64,000 bases of DNA, taken from Schistocerca nitens (Eukaryota; Arthropoda; Insecta; Orthoptera; Acrididae). The notes beneath the pieces were generated by a model. It saw only the letters and a program-made list of their open reading frames with translations. It searched no databases and was not told where the DNA came from. The position numbers were made by a program, and so were the translations under genes. Within the stretch, counting starts at the first letter, position 1. Every line of letters begins with the position of its first letter. The stretch lies in contig NC_064614.1 of NCBI RefSeq assembly GCF_023898315.1, positions 382,787,348 to 382,851,347 of the forward strand, read 5' to 3'. Shown piece by piece: positions 21,786-33,898 of this stretch.

Positions 21786-22846
21786 CTGAAGTGACAAAAG
21801 TCATGGGCTACCTCCCAATATCGTGTCAGACCTCCTCCTGACCGGCGTAGTGTAGCAATTTGAGGTTGGAAGTCCCCTGCAGAAGTATTGTGCCAGGCTG
21901 CCTCTAAAGTCGTCCATAACTGTGAGAGTGTTGCCGATGCAGCATTTTTTACACGAACTGACCTCTCGACTGCGTCTATAATTATCCGATGGGATTCACG
22001 TCGGGCGATCCCCGTGGCCAAATCATTCTCCAAAACAAACGCAAACAATTGTGGTCTGGTGACGTGGCGAATTGTCATCCAAAAAAAATTCCATCGTTGT
22101 TTGGGAACATGAAGTCGATGAACGGCTGCAAATAGTGAAGGATCGGTTCACTTGGACCAGAGGACCCAGTCCATTCCACACAAACACAACTCACACCGTT
22201 ATGGAGCCACCGCAGCTTGTGCGGTGCCTTGTTAACAATATGGGTCCATGGCTTCGTGGGGTCTGCGCCACGCTCGAAACGTACCATCAGCTCTTGCTAA
22301 CTGAAATCGAGACTCAACTGACCAGGCCTTTTTCCCTTCGTCTGGGGTCCAACTGATGTAGTCACGAGCCCAGCAGAGGCGTTGAAGGCGATGTCGTGCT
22401 GTTAGCAAAGGCACTCTCATCGGTCGTCTGCTGCCATAGCCCATTAACGCCAAATTTCGCCGCACTGTCCTAATGGATACGTTCGTCGTACGTCCCAAGT
22501 GACTGCTCCCGGTGGTTAAGTGAAGGCCTCTGGACACTGCGTTGTCCATGGTGAGAGGTAATGCCTCAAATTTGGTATTCTCGGCCCTTCCTGACACTGT
22601 GGTTCTCGGAAAATTGAATTCCCCAACGACCTCCAAAATGGAATACGTCTAGCTCCAACTACCATTCTGCATCCAAAGTCTGTTAATGCCGACCTTGCGG
22701 CCGTCATCAAGCCGGAAACTTTTCACATTAATCACCTGAGTACAAATGACAGCTCCACCCATACATTGCCCTTTTATAGCTTGTGTACGCGATACTACCG
22801 CTATCTGTGTCTGTGCCTATCGCTATCCCATGACTATTAACAGCTC
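21786..22846 (-). mobile_element. Tc1-like remnant (second family)
   Basis: Minus-strand element of the family seen at 8241 and 11315. The end near 21786 reads GTGACAAAAGTCATGGG; the other end (about 22846) reads TAGTCATGGGATAGCG on the minus strand. Both are diverged versions of one inverted repeat. It covers the transposase region almost completely, with many stops. Confidence 0.82.
21795..22710 (-). pseudogene. Tc1-like transposase, decayed
   Basis: Minus-strand fragments: ALTDFGCRMVVGARR (N-terminal helix-turn-helix region, near 22690), VSIRTVRRNLALMGY (second recognition domain), an altered first Asp motif (WSVESRFQL; Asp lost), DDNSPRHQ-like sequence around the second Asp (about 22075), and SPDVNPIG-stop where the third Glu should be (about 21985). 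At least two of the three catalytic residues are lost and frames shift several times. Confidence 0.8.
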
Positions 22847-23109
22847 AGTAGTGTAGAGAAATTTGGGGAATCCCGAATCTGAACGGCTGTATGTCAATAT
22901 GAATCGCCACTCTCCAGACTGTGTGCTGCCACTGCCACTTCGCTGCATTGTTTCTTATCGTTAGAAAATTTGTGAGTTTTGGTCATGAGACGAAATCAAC
23001 TTGACGCAGATGCATACTTGTCACTACTTTGAGAGAAAGCAACTCGTAGTTTAAAGAATGGAACATTGGCCTCCCTTAAACAGTCATTAGTACTAAAGAA
23101 AAACATACA

Positions 23110-24311
23110 TAATAGTGTAGCATTAGATGCATGCTAACACTAATTCTTCACGGAAGAACGGAAAAACTGGTAGGGATCGAACTCGGGGAACATCAGTCTG
23201 GATTCCGAAGAAATGAAGGAACACGGGAAACAACACTGACCTTACGACTTATCGTGAAAGATAGGTTACGGATAGACAAACCCACGTTTATAACATTTGT
23301 AGACTTACAAAAAGCTATTGACAATGTTGACTAGAATACTCTGTTTCAAATTCTAAAGGTGGCATGGGTAAAATACAGTGTCCGAAAGGCCATTTACAAC
23401 TTATGCAGAAAACAGAAAGCAGTTATAAGAGTCGATGAGCTTGAAAGGTAAGCAGTAGTTGCTAAGGGAGTGAGACTGGGTTATAGCCTATCCCCAATGT
23501 TATTCGATCTGTACACTGAGCAAGCAGTAAAGCAAACAAAAGGAAATGTTGGAGTAATAATTATAGATCAGGGTTAAGAAATAACAACTTTGAGATTTTA
23601 CGATGACATTGTAATTCTGACAGAAACGACAAGCGACTTGGAAGAACAGTGGAACGGAATGGCAAATGTCTTGAAAGGAGGATACAAGATGAACATCAAG
23701 AGTAAAACAAAGATGGTGCAATGTAGTCGAAGTAAGTCATTTGATGCTGAGGGAGTGATAGTTGGAAACGGGGTATAGATGAGTTTTGCTGTCTGGGCAG
23801 CAAAATAACTGGTGATGGCCGAAGTAGAGAGGACATAAAAAGTTGACTGGTAATGGGAAGAAAAGCGTTTCTGAAGAAGAACATTGACTATAAATTTAAG
23901 TGTTAGGGAGGCTTTCCTGAAGGCATTTCTATGGAGTGCAGCCATTTATGGAAATGAAACATGGACGATAGACAGTTTAGACAAGAAGAGAACAGAAGCT
24001 TTTCAAATGTGGAGCTACAGAAGAATGCTGAATATTAGATGGGTAGATCACGTAACTAATGAGAAGGTACTGAATAGAATTGGAGAGGAAAGAAATCTGT
24101 GGCACAGCCTACCTAGAAGAAGAGATAGGCTGATAAGACACTTTCTGAGACATCAAGGTACCACAAATTTTGTATTGGAGATGAATACAGTAACCAGATT
24201 CAGATGGATGTAGGGTGCAGCAGTTATTCGGAGATAAAGAGGCTTACACAGGATAGAGTAGCTTGGGGAGTTGTATCATACCAGTCTTCGGACTGAAGGC
24301 CACGACAACAT
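23110..24311 (+). mobile_element. RTE-clade LINE, copy 3, 5' truncated and decayed
   Basis: Plus-strand counterpart of the minus-strand RTE copies, covering only reverse transcriptase and C-terminus. Readable: EHQSGFRRNEGTRETTLTL, FITFVDLQKAIDNVD, LRFYDDIVILTE (FADD changed to FYDD) and the C-terminal ETWTIDSLDKKRTEAFQMW and NIRWVDHVTNEKVLNRIG. It ends with TGA at about 24291 and ACGACAACATAC, matching the 3' end of the other copies. Multiple stops and frameshifts; clearly older than the other two. Confidence 0.88.
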
Positions 24312-26025
24312 ACAGGCATATATTTTCTTATATGACGAATGCAAAAGGAGTTCATTTTGCTGAAAATGGACCATTTAAAAGTTATATTTTAACCTTCCAT
24401 TGTACATAAGCACGATAATAACTATTGATTGGCAAATAGGAACCATTGGAATGAATCTGTCTTCCCCTGAAGCAGTCGGTGGCGTAAACGCCTAGGCAAG
24501 ACTTCCTATTTGCAATCAATCTAGAGTTGTCGGAACGTGCTTCACTAACGTCGTTTAGTCTGATTTGCAGGCTAAGGCAATACTGTTTTGTAATTCTCCA
24601 CCACACACAGCATTCACTTGTGGTTAATGTGTCAACGCAAACGTTAGCGAGGTTGGATGTGAAACCTTTTCAAGTCCAGAAGAAAGATATTGGTTTTCGT
24701 TCTTTAGACAGTATTTCAAATATCTATTTTAAAAATTCCTTTGAATTATAATAATCAAGTAAGTTATATGGTTTTGTTTCACGTCAGATGTAAACTTATA
24801 CGCTTCTTTTCTTCTATTTCAGATAAGTTGCATAAATCGTCACTCCAGTTTTCGATGGAGAATAAAATAAAGGTACCCGACGGGAGATAAATTACAAAAC
24901 AAGATTTATTGTTCTTTCTGTTTTAAAAATGTAAGACTGTATTATCACAATTTCGCAGGAAAAAGATAATACACATTTATCATAAGCCCTAAAATCGTTT
25001 TGATTTACTTTTGTATCCGCTGCAAATATAGTCACGTTCTTCCGGTTGTCATATTTAGCTGCTGAATTGTCTGAACTCTAGAAATGCTGACTGTTTCATA
25101 TATTTTGTCATTGCATCTTTAGCTATAACAGTGGACAACAATATTTTTTTTTTAATTCGAGAATAAGAATTAGAATTTCATCCAATTTATAAGCACGAGC
25201 ATTCGTTTCTGACAGTGCCTGCTAGCAGATGCAGATGAGTAAACCGCATAGTCATGCGATACTGCAACACACTCTGATCAGTTTGTTCTTGAAGTCTCTA
25301 AAACTATTAGTAAGTACAGAAACTAACGTTCAAACTATATCACGAAAAGGAAAAACAAACTTAAATTTTTGTGAAAATCTCCCTGAAAAGATTCATTCAT
25401 ATAAAACCTTTTTTTGGACTAAATGGTCGAAAGGAAGTTAACTGGAGAGGCTTATCTCGTAATTTTGAAGACAGTCTAGTGAAATAAACAAGAAACAAGT
25501 GCACATCAGCTACTGAGTAACGGATACTGGCAGAGAACGAATGAGGCAGCCCGACAGGGAAACGGAGTGGACTCAGAGGCATGGGCCGCGGGAGCAAGTG
25601 ATGGGCAGCTGCTACGGCCAAGGCTAATAGGTCGTATTGGTAAGAGTGAGAGTCTGCTTCTAACTACGTTCTTCGTTCTGTGTATGTCACTAAGTTCCGC
25701 TTTACTTATGTTCGCAGTGAGATTTCAATTGTTTTAATATTTTGCTCAATATTTGTTTCGTGTGGGATGTACAATGGGAGTTCTGTTATGTGAGAGACTT
25801 ACATAAAAATTTGATTCTTTTTACGTATTTTGTGCTGTTTCGACCTCTGTGAACATTTGGAACGAACTCAGCAAAGTGAATTACACATTTATTTCATTGG
25901 AATAGTTTAGCAGTTTTAACACACATTAAAGCTTGTTTGCGCCAAGACAAGTTTTGTATTTGATGATAAGCTTTCAGGACACTACCATTACCCCAGTGAT
26001 GGATTGGGATAACTGAATAACCTTT
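24312..26025. other. Unassigned interval of 1.7 kb
   Basis: No coding motif recognised. It holds an imperfect hairpin (GATTGGCAAATAGGAA near 24427 and TTCCTATTTGCAATC near 24507) and a small GC-rich patch around 25550-25640. Otherwise AT-rich and unrecognised. Confidence 0.4.
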
Positions 26026-26529
26026 TTTATTTTTTATTTATTTATTTGGTCCTGTTGATTACATATTATACAGCTAGTGTACAAGTAATATAGGACAAGT
26101 CAATTGATGCAATTACAGTAGTACATTAACATTTATATATCACATTGCACAGACATTGGTTTATTTTACAAGAACAATTACTTGCATGCAGTATTAAAGC
26201 CTGCATTATGCCAAAAACAGTTTAAGTGAATGTTTAAAATAGTAGAATAAGTGACAGTGCATATTGTTATGCTACTGACATATATAAGGAAGTAAATTTT
26301 CTTCATGGTCATGGTTTGAATGAATACAAGTTTTAACTGCATTCCTTAAGAAGAGGCTTAAGTGAATGCTCAAGAGAGTGGGATACATGGGAGTTCACAT
26401 TTTCTCATAATGAAACAGATAAATTTACATTTTATCACCACAATTTCAGTTAAACTACAAGTAACAGCATCACACTTTACCTTTAAGGGAGTGCTTTTCT
26501 TCGGCAGTTTCCCCCACTCTTGTACGTCA

Positions 26530-29421
26530 TTACTCTAAGTATTCATTCATTTTATAAAAAGTTTGTTCGATGAGAAATAATTTTAGTTTCCTTTTGAAAA
26601 CCTGTACATTATTTATTTCCTTTTTTATATTGATGGGGAGCTTATTGAAGACCTTTATACCTGACTCAGTAACTCCCCTATGTACTTTAGTGAGAGATGT
26701 AGAGCCTTGATGAAAATTTTTCACTTGTCTTGTGTCATGGTTGTGGATGTCACAATTTTTCTGAAACAGTTCCCTGTTGTTGGCTACAAATAACATCAGT
26801 GAGTATATATACTGATCTGAGATGGTAAGTATCCTGAGAGATTTGAAGAGACCTCTGCAAGATGTCCCATTAGGGACCCCACATATTAGCCTCACTGCTC
26901 GTTTTTGTATTCTGAAGACTTTTTCAACACCTGCAGCATTTCCCCAGAAGATTATGCCGTAGGAGAGAACAGAATGGAAATATGCAAAGTATGACAACAA
27001 CATTATTTCTCTGTCTACTAACTGATGGAGAGCTCTTAGTGCAAAGCACGATGAGCTAAGTTTCTTGACCAGCTGATCAATTTGTTCTTTCCATCTTAGG
27101 TGACTGTCTATCTGGATACCTAGGAATTTTGTATGTGTGGTTTCATTAATTTTGTGATTGTTAACATGTATTACAGGAGCTTTAATTTTTTTTTATTTTT
27201 TGTCAGAAACTGTATCATATTGGTTTTTGAAATATTAAGGTTAGGCTATTCGCAGTGAACCATTTGTGTACTTGAGTAGAGACTGTCATGGCTGTATCCT
27301 GCACTGTTGAGTTTGGTCCTTTTACGAGGATACTTGTATCGTCGGCAAACATTACCATTTTTGCTCCGTTGTTAATTGTGATTGGTAGACCATTAATGTA
27401 GATCAGGAAAATTAATGGCCCAAGAATTGAGCCCTGTGGGACTCCATACTTTATATTTCCCCCATCTGATGTTAATGCTGTTCCTGTCCCCCTTAAGACA
27501 ACCCTTTGCTTCCTGTTCTGTAAGTATGATTCTAACCAAGTCAAAGATTTGTCTTTAATGTCATAATGTGGAAGCTTTTTTAAGAGTGTGTTGTGATCTA
27601 CACAATCAAATGCCTTGGCAAGGTCACAAAATATCCCCACTGGATACCTTTTGTAATTTAGTTCACCCAAAATTTCATGTGTTAGGTTAAATATAGCTCT
27701 GTCTGTGGGGGAGCCCTTACGAAAGCCGAATTGTGTAGGAGCCAGTAAGCCATTTTGTGTAGTGTGACTATAAATCTTATCATACACTATTCTCTCAAAT
27801 ACCTTTGAGAATACTGGCAGCAGGGAGATGGGCCAATAGTTGGATATTTCATCCCTTGCTCCACTTTTGTCGATTGGCATCACTACTGCATGTTTTAATC
27901 TATCTGGGAACACACCAGTTTCCATAGATTGGTTACACAAATAGCACAATATATAACTGACTAAGTCTGCGCATGATTTTAGAATCCTACTTGATATGCC
28001 ATTGTATCCATAGGATCTGAGTTTTTGAGTAATTTTATGGTTTTTTCAATTTCTTTAGGGGTTGTACTTCTGAAATGAAGTGCTACTTTAGATGTTATTT
28101 GCATGTGATTAAGTAGTTCAATAGCTTCTGTGGGAGCCTGTTTATTATGGTTCACTGTTTTTTCAGCTACAGAGAGAAAAAAATTGTTGAAATCTGAGGC
28201 TGCAGCTTTGTTTTTATTATTGTCAGGTTTTATGTTCCTATTTGTCTCACTTTTTATTATGTGCCATATGGTTTTTATTTTATTGTTTGAGTTGCTAATT
28301 TTTTGTGCATAGTGCAACTGTTTGGCCTTCTTGATTACACTTGTTAGAATTTTACAGTATTTCTTGTAATGTAACTTTACTGCTGGGTCTGTACTAGTCC
28401 TCTGTTGTACATACAGATCTCTCTTTTTGTTACATATTTTTATGCCTGTAGTTAGCCACTCTTTCCTTTTACTACAGGTTGGTTTGATTTTAATCTGTCT
28501 TTGGGGGAAAGAAGCTTCAAAATGTTTAAGGAATAAGTTCAGGAATGAGTTGAACTTCTCATTCACTGTGTCAGCCTGGTATACTTCCTCCCATTGTTCA
28601 TGGCATAAACTATTTCTGAACAAGCAAGTAGATTCAGCATTTATTGATGTAAAATGTTTAACTTGGTTACAATGGCCATGTGTTGTTTTTCTGCTGGCAA
28701 GTTTTAGGGTTGTCATTTGACCGTTGTGATCAGACAGACCATTTGTTACTGCCCGTGTCATCACTTCATTGTAATTTGTGGGATCTAGATTATCAATCAG
28801 GGTCTTGCTGTGCCCATATACTCTTGTTGGGAATGAGATCATGGGGAGCAGATTGAAGGTTAACAGTAGTGATTCTAATAGTTTCTGGTTGTTATTTTTT
28901 GTAAGTAAGTTTATGTTAAAATCACCACATACGATGACATTACTATTGTTTCTATAAAGTTTAGTAAGAACTGTTTCTAGCTGAAATAGAAATTTTTGAA
29001 TGTCTCCCATAGGTGACCTGTAAACTGTTACTATGATCAGGAACTGTGTTTCAAGCTCTAATTTGACTGCACAACATTCAAAGTGCTGTTCAATACAATA
29101 TTTAGATACATCTATAACTTGTGACATAATAGTATTGTGTGTGTAAATTGCCACACCGCCTTGTCTTAAATTGCTCCGACAGTAGGAAGAATCAATTTTA
29201 TTACTATTTAAATGTAGCTGATTAATTTCTGTGGCTTCCAAGTGATGTTCAGTTAGGCAGAGCACTTCAGGAATAATTCCGTCTGTGTCAGCTGTTTCTT
29301 GCAGTGAAAGCATCAGCTCTTCTTTTTTATTCAAAAGACTTCTTATATTCTGATGAAATATTTTTAAACAATATAGCTTATCAATTGTATTTTTAACTGG
29401 TTCCTTACTGTTAGTTTGCAC
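26530..29421 (-). pseudogene. CR1-like ORF2: endonuclease and reverse transcriptase, frameshifted
   Basis: The first 480 codons (29421-27979) are open and hold a complete APE-type endonuclease (FHQNIRSLLNK, LTEHHL, VCGDFNINLL, NGLSDHNGQ) and the linker. Near 28015 a two-base insertion breaks the frame just before the RT. The RT then reads from 27949 to 27215: SNYWPISLLPVFSKVFE, CDLAKAFDCVDH, GVPQGSILGPLIFLIYING and the intact FADDTSIL. A poly(A)-type run near 27190 and other small changes break it again, and the C-terminal 157 codons (VLSYGIIFWGNA, RIQKRAVRLICG) follow at 27003-26530. All catalytic boxes survive, so the copy is young compared with most LINEs here. Confidence 0.92.
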
Positions 29422-29629
29422 ACAAGTTAAATTATCAAAAGGTACAACATTTACACTGTGCTCTCTTCTGTTCTTTAGCCTAAAAAAGATGTTATCTGAG
29501 TGTTGACTATTACTGGAATGTGTTGCTGTGGAAAAAAATCACTATTTCTCTTTTCTGTGGTTGGTGATGAAACAAATTTTGTCATTACTGCTGAATTTGT
29601 AGTAAAACCGTTGCCTGTGCTTATTTCAA

Positions 29630-31019
29630 TTAGTTCAAATGAAGCCTATGTGAGGTATGGAAGCTTCGACCAACACTACTTACATCTAGAACATATACAT
29701 TTTTAAACTGTTTACATACGTTTCAGAGCTGTTCATTTGCAAGTTTGATCTCTCTGTTCACACAAGACGACTGATGTAAGTCGTACCTCTGTGGAATGTT
29801 AACATATATTACATTTGTGTGTCCTAGATAATACAAGCACTTCTTTAGTTCTTGGCAGGCTACTGACGTGTCATTGCGGTACACGTCATTAGAGCCGCCG
29901 AGTAGTACAATGAAATCCTTGGATGACAAACTTACCGATTTCTTCTGAATCTATATACGCATATATTTGAGAGATAGATGCTCCAGGCTTGACAAATCCT
30001 GTTGCCTTCACAGTTCCAGCAGTTTCATTTATACGAGTAGCAATCTCTCGACCGTGACTATCGGCAAGAATCACAAGCTTCCTCGGAATACCATAATGCG
30101 ATTTATGTTGACAGATGGTTTTCGGGAGAGGAACAGCAGCATCACACGGAACTTGAAGATCTCCTTGTTGAAGTTCAGATGCGGTAGTGCTTCCACGAAG
30201 AGTTACTGTAGCATTCGATGATTGAGAATGTTCTGTATGAGCTTCAAGAGCATCATCGTTACTGTCTACGTCGAGCACTTCAAATCTGTTTGTTAGCGGG
30301 ATATTTGCGGCCCTGCTTAGTATATCGGTAGGCCTACACGTATTACACTTCCACGTTTTTGTAAACTTCTCATTTCCTTTCAATGAGCTGTCCACCTTTG
30401 CGCATCGAAAGCGGAATTTTGTTTCACATTTTACACATACTATACCACTTTTAGCGGTTTTCCCGCATTTTTTACAGTTGGTATCATATTAGTTATCGCT
30501 GGTTCTAATATCATTATCAATTACAAGATCACTGTTTGTTTTATACTCACGTCGATTGTTATTGGTATATTTGCATTTCAGGGCGTGTACCTCTTTTAAC
30601 AGCACAGCAATAATTTCGACTTTGCAGTCGCTCTTCTGTAGTGCTTTGTCTAGGCCATATTCATTACACCTTTTGCAACACCATAGTTTTCGTCTTGGAT
30701 CTGCCCTTACACGTGCGAAATGGTATACAGTTTTACAGTTTATGCACGTTATGCCCATTACGGCGAGCGATTTGCAGTAGCAAGGTCTTTGTATTTGCTC
30801 TCGCGATTCGTCAGACGAGGCACTAACTCCATTTGCGATTTCAGTTTCGCAATTTTGGGCCACCCCAAGTCTTCCTTCCGAAACGTTTTTAATAACAAAA
30901 CACGCGATACACATATCATCACGATATACATCAAATTTTTTACATGTTAAGCACTTTTTAACGTTTATGTTGAGTTTATTCCGGGAGTTAACATAACCAC
31001 AATTTACACTCGGCGCCAT
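29630..31019 (-). pseudogene. CR1-like ORF1: two PHD-like fingers and SGNH esterase
   Basis: Begins MAPSVNCGY. A Cys pair region (CLTCKKFD, CIACF) is followed by a first PHD-like finger (CYCKSLAVMGITCINC, YHFARV, CCKRC) and a second (CKKCGKTAKSGIVCVKC, FRCAKVD, WKCNTC, about 30475-30330). The esterase domain has LVILADSHGREIA (block I, nucleophile Ser), VLLGGSNDVYRND (block III, Asn) and an HLN motif near 29640 as candidate block V His. Lesions: in-frame TAA at about 30489, a one-base insertion in AAGTTTG near 29929, and TGA at about 29723. In family terms ORF1 binds nucleic acid and carries a hydrolase of unknown substrate. Confidence 0.85.
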
Positions 31020-31089
31020 CTTGGATATACAACAACAACCAACATCAGTATCTGTGTTGCTGCAGATAAACATTCAAGACATGTATGGT

Positions 31090-31346
31090 AGCCCTGTTTG
31101 CTCTTCCCTTAGACCGTATATAACCTGATTCAGGTCACATATAGTTTGTCGAACACAACTTCGAAGTTTGGACAAACTGTGTAAACCTAAAGACTAAATC
31201 AGACAGTGCGTAAGCTAGAAAAATGTTTTTGAAATGCCAATTAAGGCATTACTTGTGTAGTATTCCTTGGAAACACAAAATTAAATTAGTGTTATTCATG
31301 TCGAGTTGCGTAAGAATTAGCCACTGCTTTCGTTCCCAGGCGAAGG
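31090..31346. other. Short unassigned interval
   Basis: Spacer between the LINE 5' end and the hAT target-site duplication. Nothing recognised. Confidence 0.4.
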
Positions 31347-31559
31347 ATATAGATTAGGGTTACCAGATTAACTAATGGAAATGTAGGACACATTGGTAAA
31401 AAATGCAGGACATTTGTCAAATATGTAGGGCATTATCGCTCAATGAAAAAAAATGTAAATTTCAATTTAAATGCTATTTATAATACTCACAAGCATATAC
31501 ATTAATATTTTTTTTAATTCTGACATATACAATTTTAAATATGATAATCAACAGCAGTC

Positions 31560-33270
31560 AATTATATTTCTCTGAGGAACTAATCCTGTGCCAAACATTT
31601 AGCTTGTTTGAAATATAATCAAAGAATTGCAAACAACTAAAGTTTTTAAAATTATACTTTACAAAAACAATACCTTTGACTGAATCAACAGATAATCTGT
31701 TCCTTTCATCTGTTCTCTGTGCTATTATTAGTGAAAATACTCTTTCAGCATTAGCATTATGTGCAGGAATATCAAAAAACTACTGAATTAGTTTTAACAG
31801 TTCAGAATGGCAGTCCTCATGATTGCTACCACTAAAATATCTAACCCACTTATCATTACAGGTCAATTTCTCAAGTTCAGAGCTATGATTCTGCAAAAAC
31901 TGGTTCACATTACAAATCAGCACAACATTTGACATCATCTATTACAATGCCTTTATCATTCAAGAACTATACACACTTTTGTGCATCATCCATGCATACT
32001 TTATCATTTAAATTTAACCACCTAAAACAACTGACTTCTGAAAAGGACACACACCATTTATCTAAATAGCCCAGACATTCACCATACAACGAAACAGTCT
32101 CCTGCTCAAAATTGTCAGCTTCTTTATCAAGGCCCTCCTCCATAGCACTTATCAAGACATTTTCTGTCTTTAATGACATGAGATTACTCTCTAATATATT
32201 CTTAAGAAGACAATATACATTATCTAAAATTGCGATCATCCCAACAATGGATGTTTCTTCACTTTCAAGTTATTGTATCTCATGGTGGAACACAGACATC
32301 AATGAATGTAAGTGATATAAATAGGCGTTACACAAACTGTTTTCAAAGAAAATCTTTAGAACTTTTGGAGCATTGAATATATACAAAAAGTAAAATTTTT
32401 AAGCCTCATACATTTCAATTATTCTATCAAGTGCAGGGAACAAAGATAACCAGCTGGTTTTACTGTGACTAAGAAGCTGTTTGTAACTAATTTCTACAAA
32501 CTCACAATAATGCTTGAGTTCCTCAGTATATGTAGAAAAGTAAGTATACAGCTTGAAAACAATACACTCTAAATCTACACTTAAAATATCCGACCCATGC
32601 TGAATGACATTGTTAAGAATGTGAGCTGGGCAACCTACTCTAACTAAATTTTCATTAATATAAGACTTTAGTTTGGTGAATACATTTTTGCCTTCTGATC
32701 GACTTATACCACCAAAGTTTGTGTTCTTATTGTCAGCACCAAATGCGACACATTTCTTTTCCATTCGTGCCCCTACTAAAGTGTCTCGAACATAATTATG
32801 ATGATATTGTTTGTGCACTTTCATTTGATGTAGTTTTCATTTCGATTACGTTTGTCTGCGCACCGCCAGCTAAAGCTATTATATATTATTGTATTAAAAT
32901 AGGGAATACTTTCTGGGAACCATGATTACTGCTGTGGGTACTAACACCAAAAAAAGCAATTTCTTCTAGACGATGTATCGGCACGTTAAGAGAATGTGGT
33001 GCAAGGACTTTGTTAATAATCACTTCTTGCGCACGAAACTTTCTTCGCAATTTGTGAATCACTGTATAGTTTTGCGTTTAGTTTCGGCGTGCAGTCCATG
33101 GATTTGTGTGATGCGTGGTGATTAACATCGTGAAATGCTAGCGATGCCTCTGCAGCGCTAACACGATATGCTGACTGTGTCGTTTGAGCAAAGAAACTTT
33201 TAATATCTGGAGTACCCGCAGAATTTTGAGGTGCTTTATGTTTCTTCCAAATCTTGTGCACCTACAAGAG
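31560..33270 (-). pseudogene. hAT transposase, fragmented
   Basis: Minus-strand fragments in order: N-terminal KIWKKHKAPQNSAGTPDIK and HASHKSMDCTPKLNAKLY (33261-33013), then HHNYVRDTLVGARMEKKCV, VGCPAHILNNVIQHG and LSHSKTSWLSLFPALDRI (32824-32399, the RNase H-like core with the CPAHxLN motif usual in this lineage), and near 31780-31600 the C-terminal dimerisation region FFDIPAHNANAERVFSL. The pieces are separated by stops and frameshifts, and intervening segments (for example 32399-32239) are unreadable. No active enzyme can be made. Confidence 0.88.
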
Positions 33271-33330
33271 AAATGTTTCCGTCTTAGTACAGTGATAATA
33301 TACCAAACTTGGCAATTACAAATTAAAACT

Positions 33331-33898
33331 GAAACTTCCTGGCAGATTAAAACTGTGTGCCGGACCGAGACTCGAACTCGGGACCTTTGCATTTCGTGGG
33401 TAAGTGCTCTACCATCAGAGCTACCGAAGCACGACTCACGGCCGGTACTCACAGCTTTACTTCTGCCAGTATCTCGTCTCCAACCTTCCAAACTTTACAG
33501 AAGCTCTCCTGCGAACCATGCAGAACTAGCACTCCTGAAAGAAAGGATATTGCGGAGACATGGCTGAGCCAGAGCCTGGGGGATGTTTCCAGAATGAGAT
33601 TTTCACTCTGCAGCGGAGTGTGCGCTGATATGAAACTTCCTGGCAGATTAAAACTGTGTTCCGGACCGAGGAGAGCTTCTGTAAAGTTTGGAAGGTAGGA
33701 GACAAGATACTGGCAGAAGTAAAGCTGTGAGTACCGGCTGTCAGTCGTGCTTCGGTAGCTCAGATGGTAGAGCACTTGCCCGCGAAAGGCAAAAAGGCAA
33801 AGGTCCCGAGTTCGAGTCTCGGTCCGGCACACAGTTTTAATCTGCCAGGAAGTTTCATATCAGCGCACACTCCGCTGCAGAGTGAAAATCTCATTCTG
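33331..33898. mobile_element. Inverted-dimer tRNA-derived SINE
   Basis: Left part (33331 to about 33673) reads as the minus strand of a tRNA-derived unit; the right part (about 33674-33898) is the same unit on the plus strand. Both contain GGTAGCTC-type box A and GAGTTCGAGTCTCGG-type box B (right 33755-33830, left complement 33363-33425). The ends share GAAACTTCCTGGCAG and its complement. It is flanked by a perfect 13-bp duplication, ACAAATTAAAACT, at 33318-33330 and 33899-33911. That length fits LINE-mediated retroposition more than cut-and-paste transposition. Non-coding. The tRNA-like part is not a functional tRNA: the anticodon loop has G where U33 belongs. Confidence 0.9.

Larger units (their letters stand above)
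26028..31080 (-). mobile_element. CR1-like LINE, nearly full length
   Basis: About 5 kb on the minus strand: a short 5' leader, ORF1 with zinc fingers plus SGNH esterase (31019-29630), ORF2 with endonuclease and reverse transcriptase (29421-26530), a 3' UTR of about 450 bp and an (AAAT)n-like tail at 26028-26046. PHD plus esterase in ORF1 is the signature described for CR1 elements. It is the most complete LINE in the window, yet both ORFs are broken. Confidence 0.88.

Noticed and set aside
33755-33830. Functional tRNA gene
   Set aside because: Clover-leaf-like with good box B, but U33 is missing, the anticodon stem region is expanded, and it lies within a repeated SINE unit.
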